A stretch of 64,000 bases of DNA, from NCBI RefSeq assembly GCF_002198665.1, contig NZ_MWLM01000064.1, positions 20,143 through 84,142 on the forward strand, in the 5' to 3' direction. The position numbers and the translations under genes are program-made. Positions 43,473-50,721 of the stretch are shown piece after piece; position 1 is the first letter of the stretch; each line of letters opens with the position of its first letter. This stretch comes from Novosphingobium sp. B 225 (lineage in GTDB: Bacteria; Pseudomonadota; Alphaproteobacteria; Sphingomonadales; Sphingomonadaceae). The notes beneath the pieces are model-generated. The model saw only the letters and a list, made by a program, of their open reading frames with translations. It ran no database searches and was not told the origin of the DNA.

Positions 43473-45001
43473 CCGGACTCCCGCCGACCATTCCCCACGC
43501 TGCTCAGGCCGCCGCAGCGCGCTGGCCAGAGGCGACGGCGCTGATCGAGGGCGAGGTCACCTGGACCTTTGCCGAGCTGTGGCAGCACAGCCGCGCCGCC
43601 GCTGCGGCATTGATCGCGCGCGGGGTGGGGCCGGGGGACAGGGTGGCTATCTGGGCGCCCAACCGGCGCGAATGGGTGGTTGCTGCGATTGCGACGATGA
43701 CCTTGGGTGCAGCAGTGGTAACACTCAATACCCGGCTCAAAGGGCGTGAGGCGGGAGACATCCTGCGCCGCACCCACGCGCGGTTGCTGTTCACCGTCAC
43801 CGACTTTCTGGGCATCGATTACCAGGCACTGCTGGTGGATGAGGATCTGCCGGACCTGCGCGAAACGGTGATGCTGGACCGCGATTTCGATGCGTTCCTC
43901 GCCAGCGGCCAGGGCGCGGACGATCCTGCGGTAGATAGCGCGCTGGCGGCCATCGACGCCGATACGATCAGTGACATCCTGTTCACCAGCGGCACCACCG
44001 GCAGCCCAAAGGGCGTGCTGATGACCCACGGCCGCGTCCTGCCGCAATGCGGGGTCTGGATCGGCAACACTGGGCTCTCATTCGGCGAACGCTACCTGAT
44101 CGCCAACCCGTTCTTCCACTCGTTCGGGATGAAAGTCGGCTGGGTCGCCTGCCTGCTGTCGGGCGCGGTGATGGTGCCGATGGCGCAGTTCGACGTGGCC
44201 GAAGCGATCGCGCTGATCGAAAAGCTCAAGATCAACTTCTTCCCCGGCCCGCCGACCGTGTTCCAGATGATCCTGGCCGAAAAGGACAAGCGGCCAATCG
44301 ACACCTCCAGCCTGCGCGGCGGCACCACCGGCGCGGCCACCGTGCCGCCGGTACTGGTCCAGCGGATCCGCGACGAGCTGGGGATGAAGGACATCATCAC
44401 CGCCTATGGCATGACCGAATGCGTCAACATCACCTCTTGCCGCCCGGGTGACCCCGCCGAGACCATCGCCCAGACCTGCGGTGCGGCGATTCCCGGCAAC
44501 GAGGTGATCATTGCCGACGATAATGGCAACGAAGTGCCGCGCGGTGAAACCGGTGAGATCCTGGTGCGAGGGCAAGGGGTAATGCTGGGCTATCTCGATG
44601 ATCCCACAGCCACTGCCGAAGCCATCGACACGGCAGGCTGGCTCCACACCGGCGATGTCGGAACGATGGACGAAGCCGGCTATGTCCGCATCACCGACCG
44701 CAAGAAGGACCTGTATATTTCGGGCGGTTTCAACGTCTATCCGGCCGAAGTTGAGAAACTGCTTTCGGTACATCCTGCCATTGCCATGGTCGCCGTGGTG
44801 GGCGTGCCGGATGAGCGGATGGGCGAAGTGGGCAAGGCCTATGTCGTCCTGCGCCCCGGTGCAGCGGCGAGCGAAACGGACCTGATCGCCTGGTCGCGCG
44901 AAAATATGGCCAATTACAAGGTTCCGCGTTCGGTCGTGTTCGTGGAGGATTTGCCAAGGAACGCCAGCGGCAAGGTGCTGAAGACCGAGCTCAGAGGGTA
45001 G
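43469..45001 (+). CDS. fadD3: HIP-CoA ligase (FadD3-type acyl-CoA synthetase)
   Basis: A 510-residue ANL-superfamily ligase: P-loop-like DILFTSGTTGSPKGV, NPFFHSFGMKVGW, TGAATVPPVLVQRI, AYGMTEC, GWLHTGDVG and the C-terminal ASGKVLKTELRG catalytic lysine. Several blocks, among them RVAIWAPN, LNTRLKGREAGDIL and FPGPPTVFQMIL, mirror actinobacterial FadD3, which activates HIP (the C/D-ring propionate) with CoA. It is the last gene of the rightward operon; an inverted repeat with 29-bp arms follows. Confidence 0.9.
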   Translation: MTGLPPTIPHAAQAAAARWPEATALIEGEVTWTFAELWQHSRAAAAALIARGVGPGDRVAIWAPNRREWVVAAIATMTLGAAVVTLNTRLKGREAGDILRRTHARLLFTVTDFLGIDYQALLVDEDLPDLRETVMLDRDFDAFLASGQGADDPAVDSALAAIDADTISDILFTSGTTGSPKGVLMTHGRVLPQCGVWIGNTGLSFGERYLIANPFFHSFGMKVGWVACLLSGAVMVPMAQFDVAEAIALIEKLKINFFPGPPTVFQMILAEKDKRPIDTSSLRGGTTGAATVPPVLVQRIRDELGMKDIITAYGMTECVNITSCRPGDPAETIAQTCGAAIPGNEVIIADDNGNEVPRGETGEILVRGQGVMLGYLDDPTATAEAIDTAGWLHTGDVGTMDEAGYVRITDRKKDLYISGGFNVYPAEVEKLLSVHPAIAMVAVVGVPDERMGEVGKAYVVLRPGAAASETDLIAWSRENMANYKVPRSVVFVEDLPRNASGKVLKTELRG

Positions 45002-45024
45002 GGGCTTCCGTTCGACCGCTTGTT

Positions 45025-45131
45025 CGTCATCCTGAACTTGTTTCAGGATCCATTTCGCGGTTGGCTCAGTTTTGGCCGGCGGGAAACTGGGATTGCGGCA
45101 AGATGGATCCTGAAACAAGTTCAGGATGACG
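45025..45131. repeat. Inverted repeat with perfect 29-bp arms, between convergent genes
   Basis: Left arm CGTCATCCTGAACTTGTTTC continuing to 45053, and right arm 45103-45131, an exact inverted copy, with 49 bases between. It sits between fadD3 (plus) and the NTF2-like gene (minus), where it can act as a bidirectional hairpin. A related element lies at 49123-49261. Confidence 0.9.
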
Positions 45132-45156
45132 GCGTTTGATGGTGGGAGCGGGTGGG

Positions 45157-45588
45157 CTACCCCCCGAACACCTCAAAACTGCCTACATGCGCGCGGTTGA
45201 GCTTGGTGCGGTGGCACAGCTTCCACTGGCCGTCCACGCGCCGCCAGCGGTCGTGGTAATCGCCCAGCGTGGCGAAAGTCACGTGTTCCTTGCCCGGCGG
45301 GCCCAGGTGCATGTCGCTGACGTAGCAGCGGCTTGTCGCCTCGTTCCCGTCGACTTCGACCAGCAGGTTGCCGAGCAGGTGCTGAGTTGGCCCGCAGGGG
45401 TCGAGATAGCGGCGGATCAGCGCGACGATCTCTGCCGGGCTGGCCAGCGGGCCGGTGCCGAGTTCACCGGTGGCGTCTTCGGTCAGTTCCGCCAGCAGCC
45501 CCGGCCAGTCGCGCGCGTCCATTGCCCGGGCCATCCGGATGAGCGCGCGGGCGATGTCGCGTTCGGCCAGCAGCAGGTCCAGGCTCAC
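45157..45588 (-). CDS. SnoaL/NTF2-like protein
   Basis: A 143-residue NTF2-fold protein: LAERDIARALIRMARAMDARDW is the SnoaL_4 N-terminal helix, followed by strands around LLGNLLVEVDGNEATSRCY and HDRWRRVDGQWKLCHRTKL. Start is GTG at 45588, which overlaps the stop of the BaiH-like flavoprotein gene (GTGA), so the two proteins are made together. Members of this family include hydroxysteroid dehydratases; a dehydratase role on the flavoprotein's steroid substrate is an inference. Confidence 0.78.
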   Translation of the reverse strand: MSLDLLLAERDIARALIRMARAMDARDWPGLLAELTEDATGELGTGPLASPAEIVALIRRYLDPCGPTQHLLGNLLVEVDGNEATSRCYVSDMHLGPPGKEHVTFATLGDYHDRWRRVDGQWKLCHRTKLNRAHVGSFEVFGG

Positions 45589-47711
45589 GTTCCAGCCACC
45601 GCCTTCACCGCTGCCAGCGCCCCGGCCATCGCGCCTTCGATATAACCGACCCCGGTGGCATCGCCGATCGGGTGGACGGTAAAGCCTGCGGCCTGCAAGC
45701 TGTCCGCCAGCGTCAGGTCGCCCACCGCGCCCTTGGCGACGATCACGTTGTCGGCGGGGATGGTCTGCACTGCGCCCTTGGCGTCGGCGAAGCTGATCGC
45801 TTCCTTGGTGATGGCAACGTCCCTGGCCCCGCCGTGCAGGCCGACGCCGTGCTCGGCCAGTTCCGACAAAATCCGCATCCGCCGCACCAGCGTCAGCCCT
45901 TTGCCCAGTCGCGGTGCTTCTTCGATCACGTGCACTTTGCGCCCACGCTCGCTCAGGAATTCGGCCAGTTCGATCCCGACCAGCTCGCCGCCGATGATCG
46001 CGATATTGTCCCCCAGCGGCATCCACGCGTGGGTCGCCTTGCGCACCAGCGCCAGGTTGGCAGTCGCCCCCGTCGCCGCGCCGACTTTGGTGGCAAGGCG
46101 CGTGAACAGCCCGGTCTTGCGTTTGATCTCGTCGCTGCTTTCGCCCAGCATCATCCCGCGCATGTCATCGCCCGAGAATACGTGCGGCAGTTCGCCGCCC
46201 GGAATTTCGGGCATTCCGCGCACCGCGCCAGTGGCGACGATCACTTCGTCCACGCCCAGCGCGCGGAGCAATTCGGGGGTCGCCGTGGTGCCGAGCTTAA
46301 CCGTGACTGGCGCTTCTTCCACTTCCTGCCGCAACCAGTCGAGCAGGCGTTCGTTGGCAGGATAGGCCAGGCTGGCAAAGCGCAGCGTGCCGCCCAGCCG
46401 GTCGCTCTGTTCGATCAGTGTCACCTTGTGCCCCAGCGCTGCCAATCGCCGCGCGCTTTCCATGCCGCCGGGGCCGCCGCCGATCACCGCGACATGTTTG
46501 GGCGTGGCGGCAGGCAGGGCGGGGGCCTGATCCTCGAACCCCAGCTCCGGATTGACCGCGCAGCGCGCTGAACCGCCCATATAGATGGCGCTGATGCAGG
46601 TGTAGCAATAGACGCAGGGTCGCACTTTGTCGGGGCGGCCCGCCAGCAGCTTGTTGGGCAGATGCGGATCGGCCAGCAATTTGCGGCCCATCGCGACGAA
46701 ATCGAGTTCGCCCTTGCTGATCCCGCTGTCCGCCGCTTCGGGTTCAACCCGGCCCGAGCCCAGCACCGGGATTGAAACCGCCCTCTTCAACTCTGCCGTG
46801 GCCGACAGGTTGAAACTTTCGACATGCGGGGTGTGCGATTCGCTGTGCAGCGCGCCGTCGCCGGTCTCGTGATAGGTGGTGACGGTGATCGCATCCGCCC
46901 CCGCTTCCTCGACCATTTTGGCGTGGGCCTTGGCATCCTCGATCGTGATCCCGGCCTTGCCGATTTCGCGCGAATCGAGCTTTACCCAGAACGGGTAATC
47001 CGGCCCAACTTCGGCCCGGATTGCGCGGATCACTTCCAGCGGGAAGCGCATCCGGTTTTCGCGGCTGCCGCCGTACTGATCAGTGCGCTGATTGGTGTAG
47101 GGCGAAATGAACGAACTGAGCAGATAGCCGTGCCCGGAATGCAGCTCGATCCCGTCAAACCCGGCTTCCTTGGCGCGGCGTGCCCCGGCGGCAAACTGGC
47201 TGACCGCCAAGGCGATGTCAGCCTGTTCCAGCACCTTGATCTCGGGCATTTTCATGCCGGACAGCCCGGCCAGTTCCTCCATCAGGAAATAGTCGGTGAA
47301 ATTGCCCTTGGGGGCAGGGGGATAGCCCGGCGCCCACAGCGGATGGCCCCAGCGCATGTGCGAATAGCCCGCCACCAGCCCGCCGTGGTGGAGCTGCGCG
47401 GCGATCTTCGCGCCGTGGCGGTGGACCCGTTCAGTCAGCGCCTTCAGCCCCGGCAGGAACTTGTCGTCCGAGATTGCCGTCTGCCCCATGGCGACGCAGC
47501 CGAGCGGCCAGGCGACCCCGGTGACTCCAGAGATGATCAGGGCGACCCCGCCCTTGGCCTGCTCCTCGTGATAGGCGATCAGCCGTTCACCCACTGTGCC
47601 ATCATCTTCTGACAGGCTGACCCCCATCGCGGTCACGGCGATGCGGTTTTTCAGCTCCATCGTGCCGATCCTGCCGGGGGAGAGCAGGTGCGGATAGCGG
47701 TTGCTGGTCAT
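45585..47711 (-). CDS. NADH:flavin oxidoreductase of the DCR/BaiH type
   Basis: A 708-residue three-part protein. The FMN TIM barrel of the Old Yellow Enzyme type holds AQLHHGGLVAG, DGIELHSGHGYLLSSFISPY (as two motifs) and NQRTDQYGGS. A [4Fe-4S] cluster motif with cysteines in CVYCYTC and SARC lies at about residues 366-384. The C-terminal FAD/NAD half has VIGGGPGGMESARRLA and IIGGELVGIELAEF. This is the layout of 2,4-dienoyl-CoA reductase and of bile-acid BaiCD/BaiH flavoenzymes, which reduce or desaturate ring A of steroids. Start at ATG 47711; ATGA overlap with the upstream isomerase gene. Confidence 0.87.
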   Translation of the reverse strand: MTSNRYPHLLSPGRIGTMELKNRIAVTAMGVSLSEDDGTVGERLIAYHEEQAKGGVALIISGVTGVAWPLGCVAMGQTAISDDKFLPGLKALTERVHRHGAKIAAQLHHGGLVAGYSHMRWGHPLWAPGYPPAPKGNFTDYFLMEELAGLSGMKMPEIKVLEQADIALAVSQFAAGARRAKEAGFDGIELHSGHGYLLSSFISPYTNQRTDQYGGSRENRMRFPLEVIRAIRAEVGPDYPFWVKLDSREIGKAGITIEDAKAHAKMVEEAGADAITVTTYHETGDGALHSESHTPHVESFNLSATAELKRAVSIPVLGSGRVEPEAADSGISKGELDFVAMGRKLLADPHLPNKLLAGRPDKVRPCVYCYTCISAIYMGGSARCAVNPELGFEDQAPALPAATPKHVAVIGGGPGGMESARRLAALGHKVTLIEQSDRLGGTLRFASLAYPANERLLDWLRQEVEEAPVTVKLGTTATPELLRALGVDEVIVATGAVRGMPEIPGGELPHVFSGDDMRGMMLGESSDEIKRKTGLFTRLATKVGAATGATANLALVRKATHAWMPLGDNIAIIGGELVGIELAEFLSERGRKVHVIEEAPRLGKGLTLVRRMRILSELAEHGVGLHGGARDVAITKEAISFADAKGAVQTIPADNVIVAKGAVGDLTLADSLQAAGFTVHPIGDATGVGYIEGAMAGALAAVKAVAGT

Positions 47712-48535
47712 GTTTGGGTTCCCTGGGACAGACAGAAATCGAGCGCTGCGGCGCATTGCCGCGCACTTTCGGCGGGGGGCAGCGCATCTAGCGCGGCGGA
47801 GAACATTTCGATGCCGGTCGGAGCCGTGGTGCCAGTGGCGGCCAGGGCCTGCATGAACGCGGCAAAATCAATCACGCCTGCGCCGGGCATCAGCCGGTCC
47901 TGCATCCGGTTGACCATCTGCGCATCGGCATCGGCGGGCACATCGGCCAGTTGCACGCTGTAGATGCGGTCGCCGGGAATGCTGGCCAGCAGATCGAGCG
48001 AGGACTGGCTGGTGTGGAAATGGCAGCTGTCGATCATCAGCCCGCCGTTGTTTGCCCCGGCACGTTCGACAATCTCCCAGGCTTCAGCCAAGCCAAAGAT
48101 CCCGCCCGATGGCACGAATTCCAGCGCCACGCGCAGCCCGTGATCGGCGGCACGCTGGCACAGCGCCTTGAAGGTCGCGGCCATGGCCGGGCCGTGAAAC
48201 GGCAGGCCGAACAGTTCGGCGGCGGAAATGGTGTGGGCGCCCAGCGCCTGCGCCATCGGCAGCATCCGTTCCGGCGTCTGCCATTTCAGCATGTCCCACA
48301 TCGACGGTGGCGCTTCGGCCTGACCGGGCAGCCAGCAGCAGAGTACCTCCATCTCGCTCACCGTCAGGCCCGCAGCGGCCACGGCAGCGCGCAATTCGGA
48401 CAGATCTGCATCGCGCACATCACTGGGCCAGATCGAAACTGCATCGAACCCGGCGGCGCGGGCGTGGGCCAGCCGGTCTTGCACCGGCAAGAGCCGCTGC
48501 GATCCCGAATAGAGCACGCGCTGCTGCGGGGTCAT
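47708..48535 (-). CDS. Sugar phosphate isomerase/epimerase-like TIM-barrel protein
   Basis: A 275-residue AP-endonuclease-2/xylose-isomerase-like TIM barrel: ARAAGFDAVSIWPSDV, RVALEFVPSGGIFG, GLMIDSCHFHTSQSSLD and YSVQLADVPADA carry the expected metal-binding Glu/His/Asp positions. Its substrate is unknown; in this operon it accompanies a BaiH-like flavoprotein and an NTF2-like protein rather than sugar genes. It is first in a three-gene minus-strand operon whose promoter region (48536-48658) is shared with a divergent NTF2-like gene. Confidence 0.75.
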   Translation of the reverse strand: MTPQQRVLYSGSQRLLPVQDRLAHARAAGFDAVSIWPSDVRDADLSELRAAVAAAGLTVSEMEVLCCWLPGQAEAPPSMWDMLKWQTPERMLPMAQALGAHTISAAELFGLPFHGPAMAATFKALCQRAADHGLRVALEFVPSGGIFGLAEAWEIVERAGANNGGLMIDSCHFHTSQSSLDLLASIPGDRIYSVQLADVPADADAQMVNRMQDRLMPGAGVIDFAAFMQALAATGTTAPTGIEMFSAALDALPPAESARQCAAALDFCLSQGTQT

Positions 48536-48622
48536 CGGCGGCAGTCTCCTCTCCTGGCCGTCATCGGCTAAACCTGACTATGCCCTTGGCCCGGGCCCCG
48601 CAATCGGCCAGACCTGCCGTTC

Positions 48623-48637
48623 GGCACACATTGTGCC
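48623..48637. promoter_or_regulatory. Palindrome in the divergent promoter 48536-48658
   Basis: GGCACA-CAT-TGTGCC is a perfect 6-bp inverted repeat with a 3-base spacer. It ends 21 bases before the plus-strand NTF2-like start and 88 bases before the divergent isomerase gene start. Its size fits a compact repressor operator. Confidence 0.4.
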
Positions 48638-48658
48638 AAGAACCCCGGAGAGGCCAGC

Positions 48659-49087
48659 ATGAACGCCGAGACCGCCATCACGAATTTGCTCTATCGCTAC
48701 GCCGAACTGATGGATGCAGGTAATCTGGCAGGGACGGCGGCACTGTTCGATCACGCCCGGATCATTCTGGCGCAGGGCTATGAAACCGACAGCGCCGGGC
48801 TGCTCGAAGTCTGGAAAGAGCGCGTGATGATCCATCCTTGTGGCACCCCGCGCACCAGACATGTCGTCACCAACCCGATCATCGAGATTGACGAAGCGGC
48901 AGGCGCGGCCAGCTGCCGATCATATTACACCGTGCTGCAGCAGACCGAGACCCTGCCGCTGCAGATAATCGCAGCGGGGCGTTATCATGATACCTTTGCG
49001 CGGGTGGACGGTGTGTGGCGCTTTGCCAGCCGGGATTACAGCCTGTTTGACATGCAGGGCGACTTGTCGCAGCATTTGCGGGGTTAG
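48659..49087 (+). CDS. SnoaL/NTF2-like protein
   Basis: A 142-residue NTF2-fold protein: AITNLLYRYAELMDAGNLAGTAALF, RHVVTNPIIEIDEAAGAA, AAGRYHDTFARVDGVWRFAS and a final QGDLSQHLRG. GGAGAGG precedes the ATG. It is divergent from the isomerase/BaiH-like/NTF2 operon. No catalytic residues can be named; the fold and neighbourhood suggest action on, or binding of, a steroid-like compound. Confidence 0.75.
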   Translation: MNAETAITNLLYRYAELMDAGNLAGTAALFDHARIILAQGYETDSAGLLEVWKERVMIHPCGTPRTRHVVTNPIIEIDEAAGAASCRSYYTVLQQTETLPLQIIAAGRYHDTFARVDGVWRFASRDYSLFDMQGDLSQHLRG

Positions 49088-49122
49088 GCTGTTGGGGGAG
49101 AGCAATTAACTCACCCCAACCT

Positions 49123-49261
49123 CGTCACCCTGAACTTGATTCAGGGTCTATCGTGCAGCAAGCCCGGAGCAGGCCGGAAAGACGCAAACCGGTCGGTTTC
49201 ATTCGGAGTCAATGCTCCGGTGTTGAGGCGAAATGGACCCTGAAACAAGTTCAGGGTGACG
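49123..49261. repeat. Inverted repeat with 26-bp arms, between convergent genes
   Basis: CGTCACCCTGAACTTGATTC continuing to 49148, facing GACCCTGAAACAAGTTCAGG continuing to 49261, with one mismatch. It is the same family as 45025-45131 (CCTGAACTTG-T-TTCAGG core). The pair of repeats brackets the block 45157-49087. Confidence 0.88.
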
Positions 49262-49265
49262 AAAA

Positions 49266-49823
49266 TCAGGTGTTCCGCCGCTTGCGATCCGTCCCGAACA
49301 GGCCGAGCCGGGCATAGACCGGATCATCCGCCCCGCCTCGCCCCAGCTCAACCCCATCATTCACACCGTCGCCAGGAGTGGGGGCATTGGCGCGCTCTTC
49401 CATCCAGTCCAGCACCAGATTGCGGCGTTGGAATTTCCATACGCCGTCGCGGCGTTCGTAGCGGTCGAGGTAGCGCCCGTGCGCAATCAGATCGCGGGTG
49501 CCGTCGGTGGTGCGGTGCCAGGCGGTGGTGGGGTGCTCGCCCTCGGCTGTGTCACCCTCGATCAGGAACAGCATGTTGCTGACCGTGTGGCGGGTCGCCT
49601 GCCAGTTCGCCAGCATGCCGGGCAGCCAGGCGACGTATTCATCCGGTGACCCGCAGAACATCGCGCCGTGATCGTCCACCGCATCGTCGTGATAGAGGCT
49701 GCGCACCAGCTTCAGATCACTGCGGTCGATGCCGTGGCAATAGCTCAGCACCAATCGTTCCAGCGCTGCCTGGTCCAGCAAGTGCTGCAAATCCAGCGCG
49801 CGCGGCTCCAGCGTGTCAGACAC
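49266..49823 (-). CDS. SnoaL/NTF2-like protein
   Basis: A 185-residue NTF2-fold protein with a longer C-terminal tail: LLDQAALERLVLSYCHGIDRSD, LYHDDAVDDHGAMFCGSPDEYV and YERRDGVWKFQRRNLVLDW, then a Gly/Asp-rich end (NAPTPGDGVNDG). Start is GTG at 49823, overlapping the SDR gene by 8 bases; no ATG is available nearby. It probably works with the upstream SDR on one substrate. A hydroxysteroid dehydratase-like role is possible (similar N-terminal pattern) but unproven. Confidence 0.75.
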   Translation of the reverse strand: MSDTLEPRALDLQHLLDQAALERLVLSYCHGIDRSDLKLVRSLYHDDAVDDHGAMFCGSPDEYVAWLPGMLANWQATRHTVSNMLFLIEGDTAEGEHPTTAWHRTTDGTRDLIAHGRYLDRYERRDGVWKFQRRNLVLDWMEERANAPTPGDGVNDGVELGRGGADDPVYARLGLFGTDRKRRNT

Positions 49824-50586
49824 CGAACCCGCCTGAGACCGATATAGTCTGCCCGGTGACGTAATTGGCCTGATTGGAGGCAAAGAACACGGCCGCCGCG
49901 CCGATGTCTTCCGGCTGGCCCCAACGCCGCAGGCACAGCAGCTTGTGGGTTTCGGCGATCCATTCTTCACCAAACACGCCCTGTTCGGACAGTTCGTGGA
50001 ACATGCCGGCATCGATCACGCCGACCAGCACTGAATTGGCGCGGATGTTGTGTTCGCCTTCTTCCTTGGCGATGCCCTTGATCAGCGCTTCGTTGGCGGC
50101 TTTGGGCACCACCGAGAGCCCGTCGAGCTTGGGAAACCAGTCATGCCCGGCCGAGCCGAGGTGGACAAAGCTGCCCCCACCGTGCGCGCGCATGTGCGGG
50201 ATCAGCGCGCGGGTGGCGGTGAAGAAACCGAAGGCTTCGATCTCCATCGCGTTGCGGAATGCTTCGTCGCTCCATTCGGCTAGCGGGGTCTGGCCGACCA
50301 GCGGCCCGGCGCCCCAGACCATCGAATGGATCCGGCCATGTTCAGCTGCGGCGGCGGCAACGGCGGCTTCCACCGCCGCGCGGTCACGAACGTCAAGCTG
50401 GTGGGTGGAGGCTCTTGCCCCGGTCGCGCGAATTGCAGCGGCGGTGCGTTCGGCGACGTCCTGCTTGGAGCGATAGCACACCGCGACATCGCTGCCCGCC
50501 TTGCCGAATTCCAGCGCCACGCCCTGGCCGATCCCGCCGCTGCCGCCGAATACCATGCAGGCCCCATCCGGAAACCGTTCACCCAT
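49816..50586 (-). CDS. SDR-fold protein lacking the catalytic tyrosine
   Basis: A 256-residue SDR-fold protein: VFGGSGGIGQGVALEF cofactor loop, VWGAGPLVGQ in place of NNAG, Ser in VHLGSAGHDWF, and SVVPK where YxxxK is expected 13 residues later, so Tyr is replaced by Ser while Lys is kept. The C-terminus VTGQTISVSGGFGV is typical. Either the active site differs or the protein serves a non-redox role. A LuxR-box-like dyad at 50641-50658 lies upstream, shared with the divergent monooxygenase. Confidence 0.82.
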   Translation of the reverse strand: MGERFPDGACMVFGGSGGIGQGVALEFGKAGSDVAVCYRSKQDVAERTAAAIRATGARASTHQLDVRDRAAVEAAVAAAAAEHGRIHSMVWGAGPLVGQTPLAEWSDEAFRNAMEIEAFGFFTATRALIPHMRAHGGGSFVHLGSAGHDWFPKLDGLSVVPKAANEALIKGIAKEEGEHNIRANSVLVGVIDAGMFHELSEQGVFGEEWIAETHKLLCLRRWGQPEDIGAAAVFFASNQANYVTGQTISVSGGFGV

Positions 50587-50640
50587 CGCACTCTCCCGTT
50601 CTTGCTTGACGGCAAGGTGCCACAGCGCGGAGTGATAGCC

Positions 50641-50658
50641 ATAACCCTTTCGGGTGAT
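50641..50658. promoter_or_regulatory. ATAACCC-N4-GGGTTAT-type dyad, site 1
   Basis: ATAACCCTTTCGGGTGAT, an 18-base near-perfect dyad (one mismatch), in the 135-base gap between the SDR (minus) and the Baeyer-Villiger-type monooxygenase (plus). Two further copies lie at 53274-53291 and 54645-54662. It is a candidate binding site of the LuxR-type regulator at 52188-53264. Confidence 0.5.
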
Positions 50659-50721
50659 GTTGATGCTTTTTGGCTGTGTCAGTTCCGCCTCTGACAAGAC
50701 AACCGGCAGAGGAATTGAACA

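Noticed and set aside
45025-49261. Insertion sequence or composite transposon around the BaiH-like block
   Set aside because: The flanking repeats contain no transposase gene and no target-site duplication could be seen.
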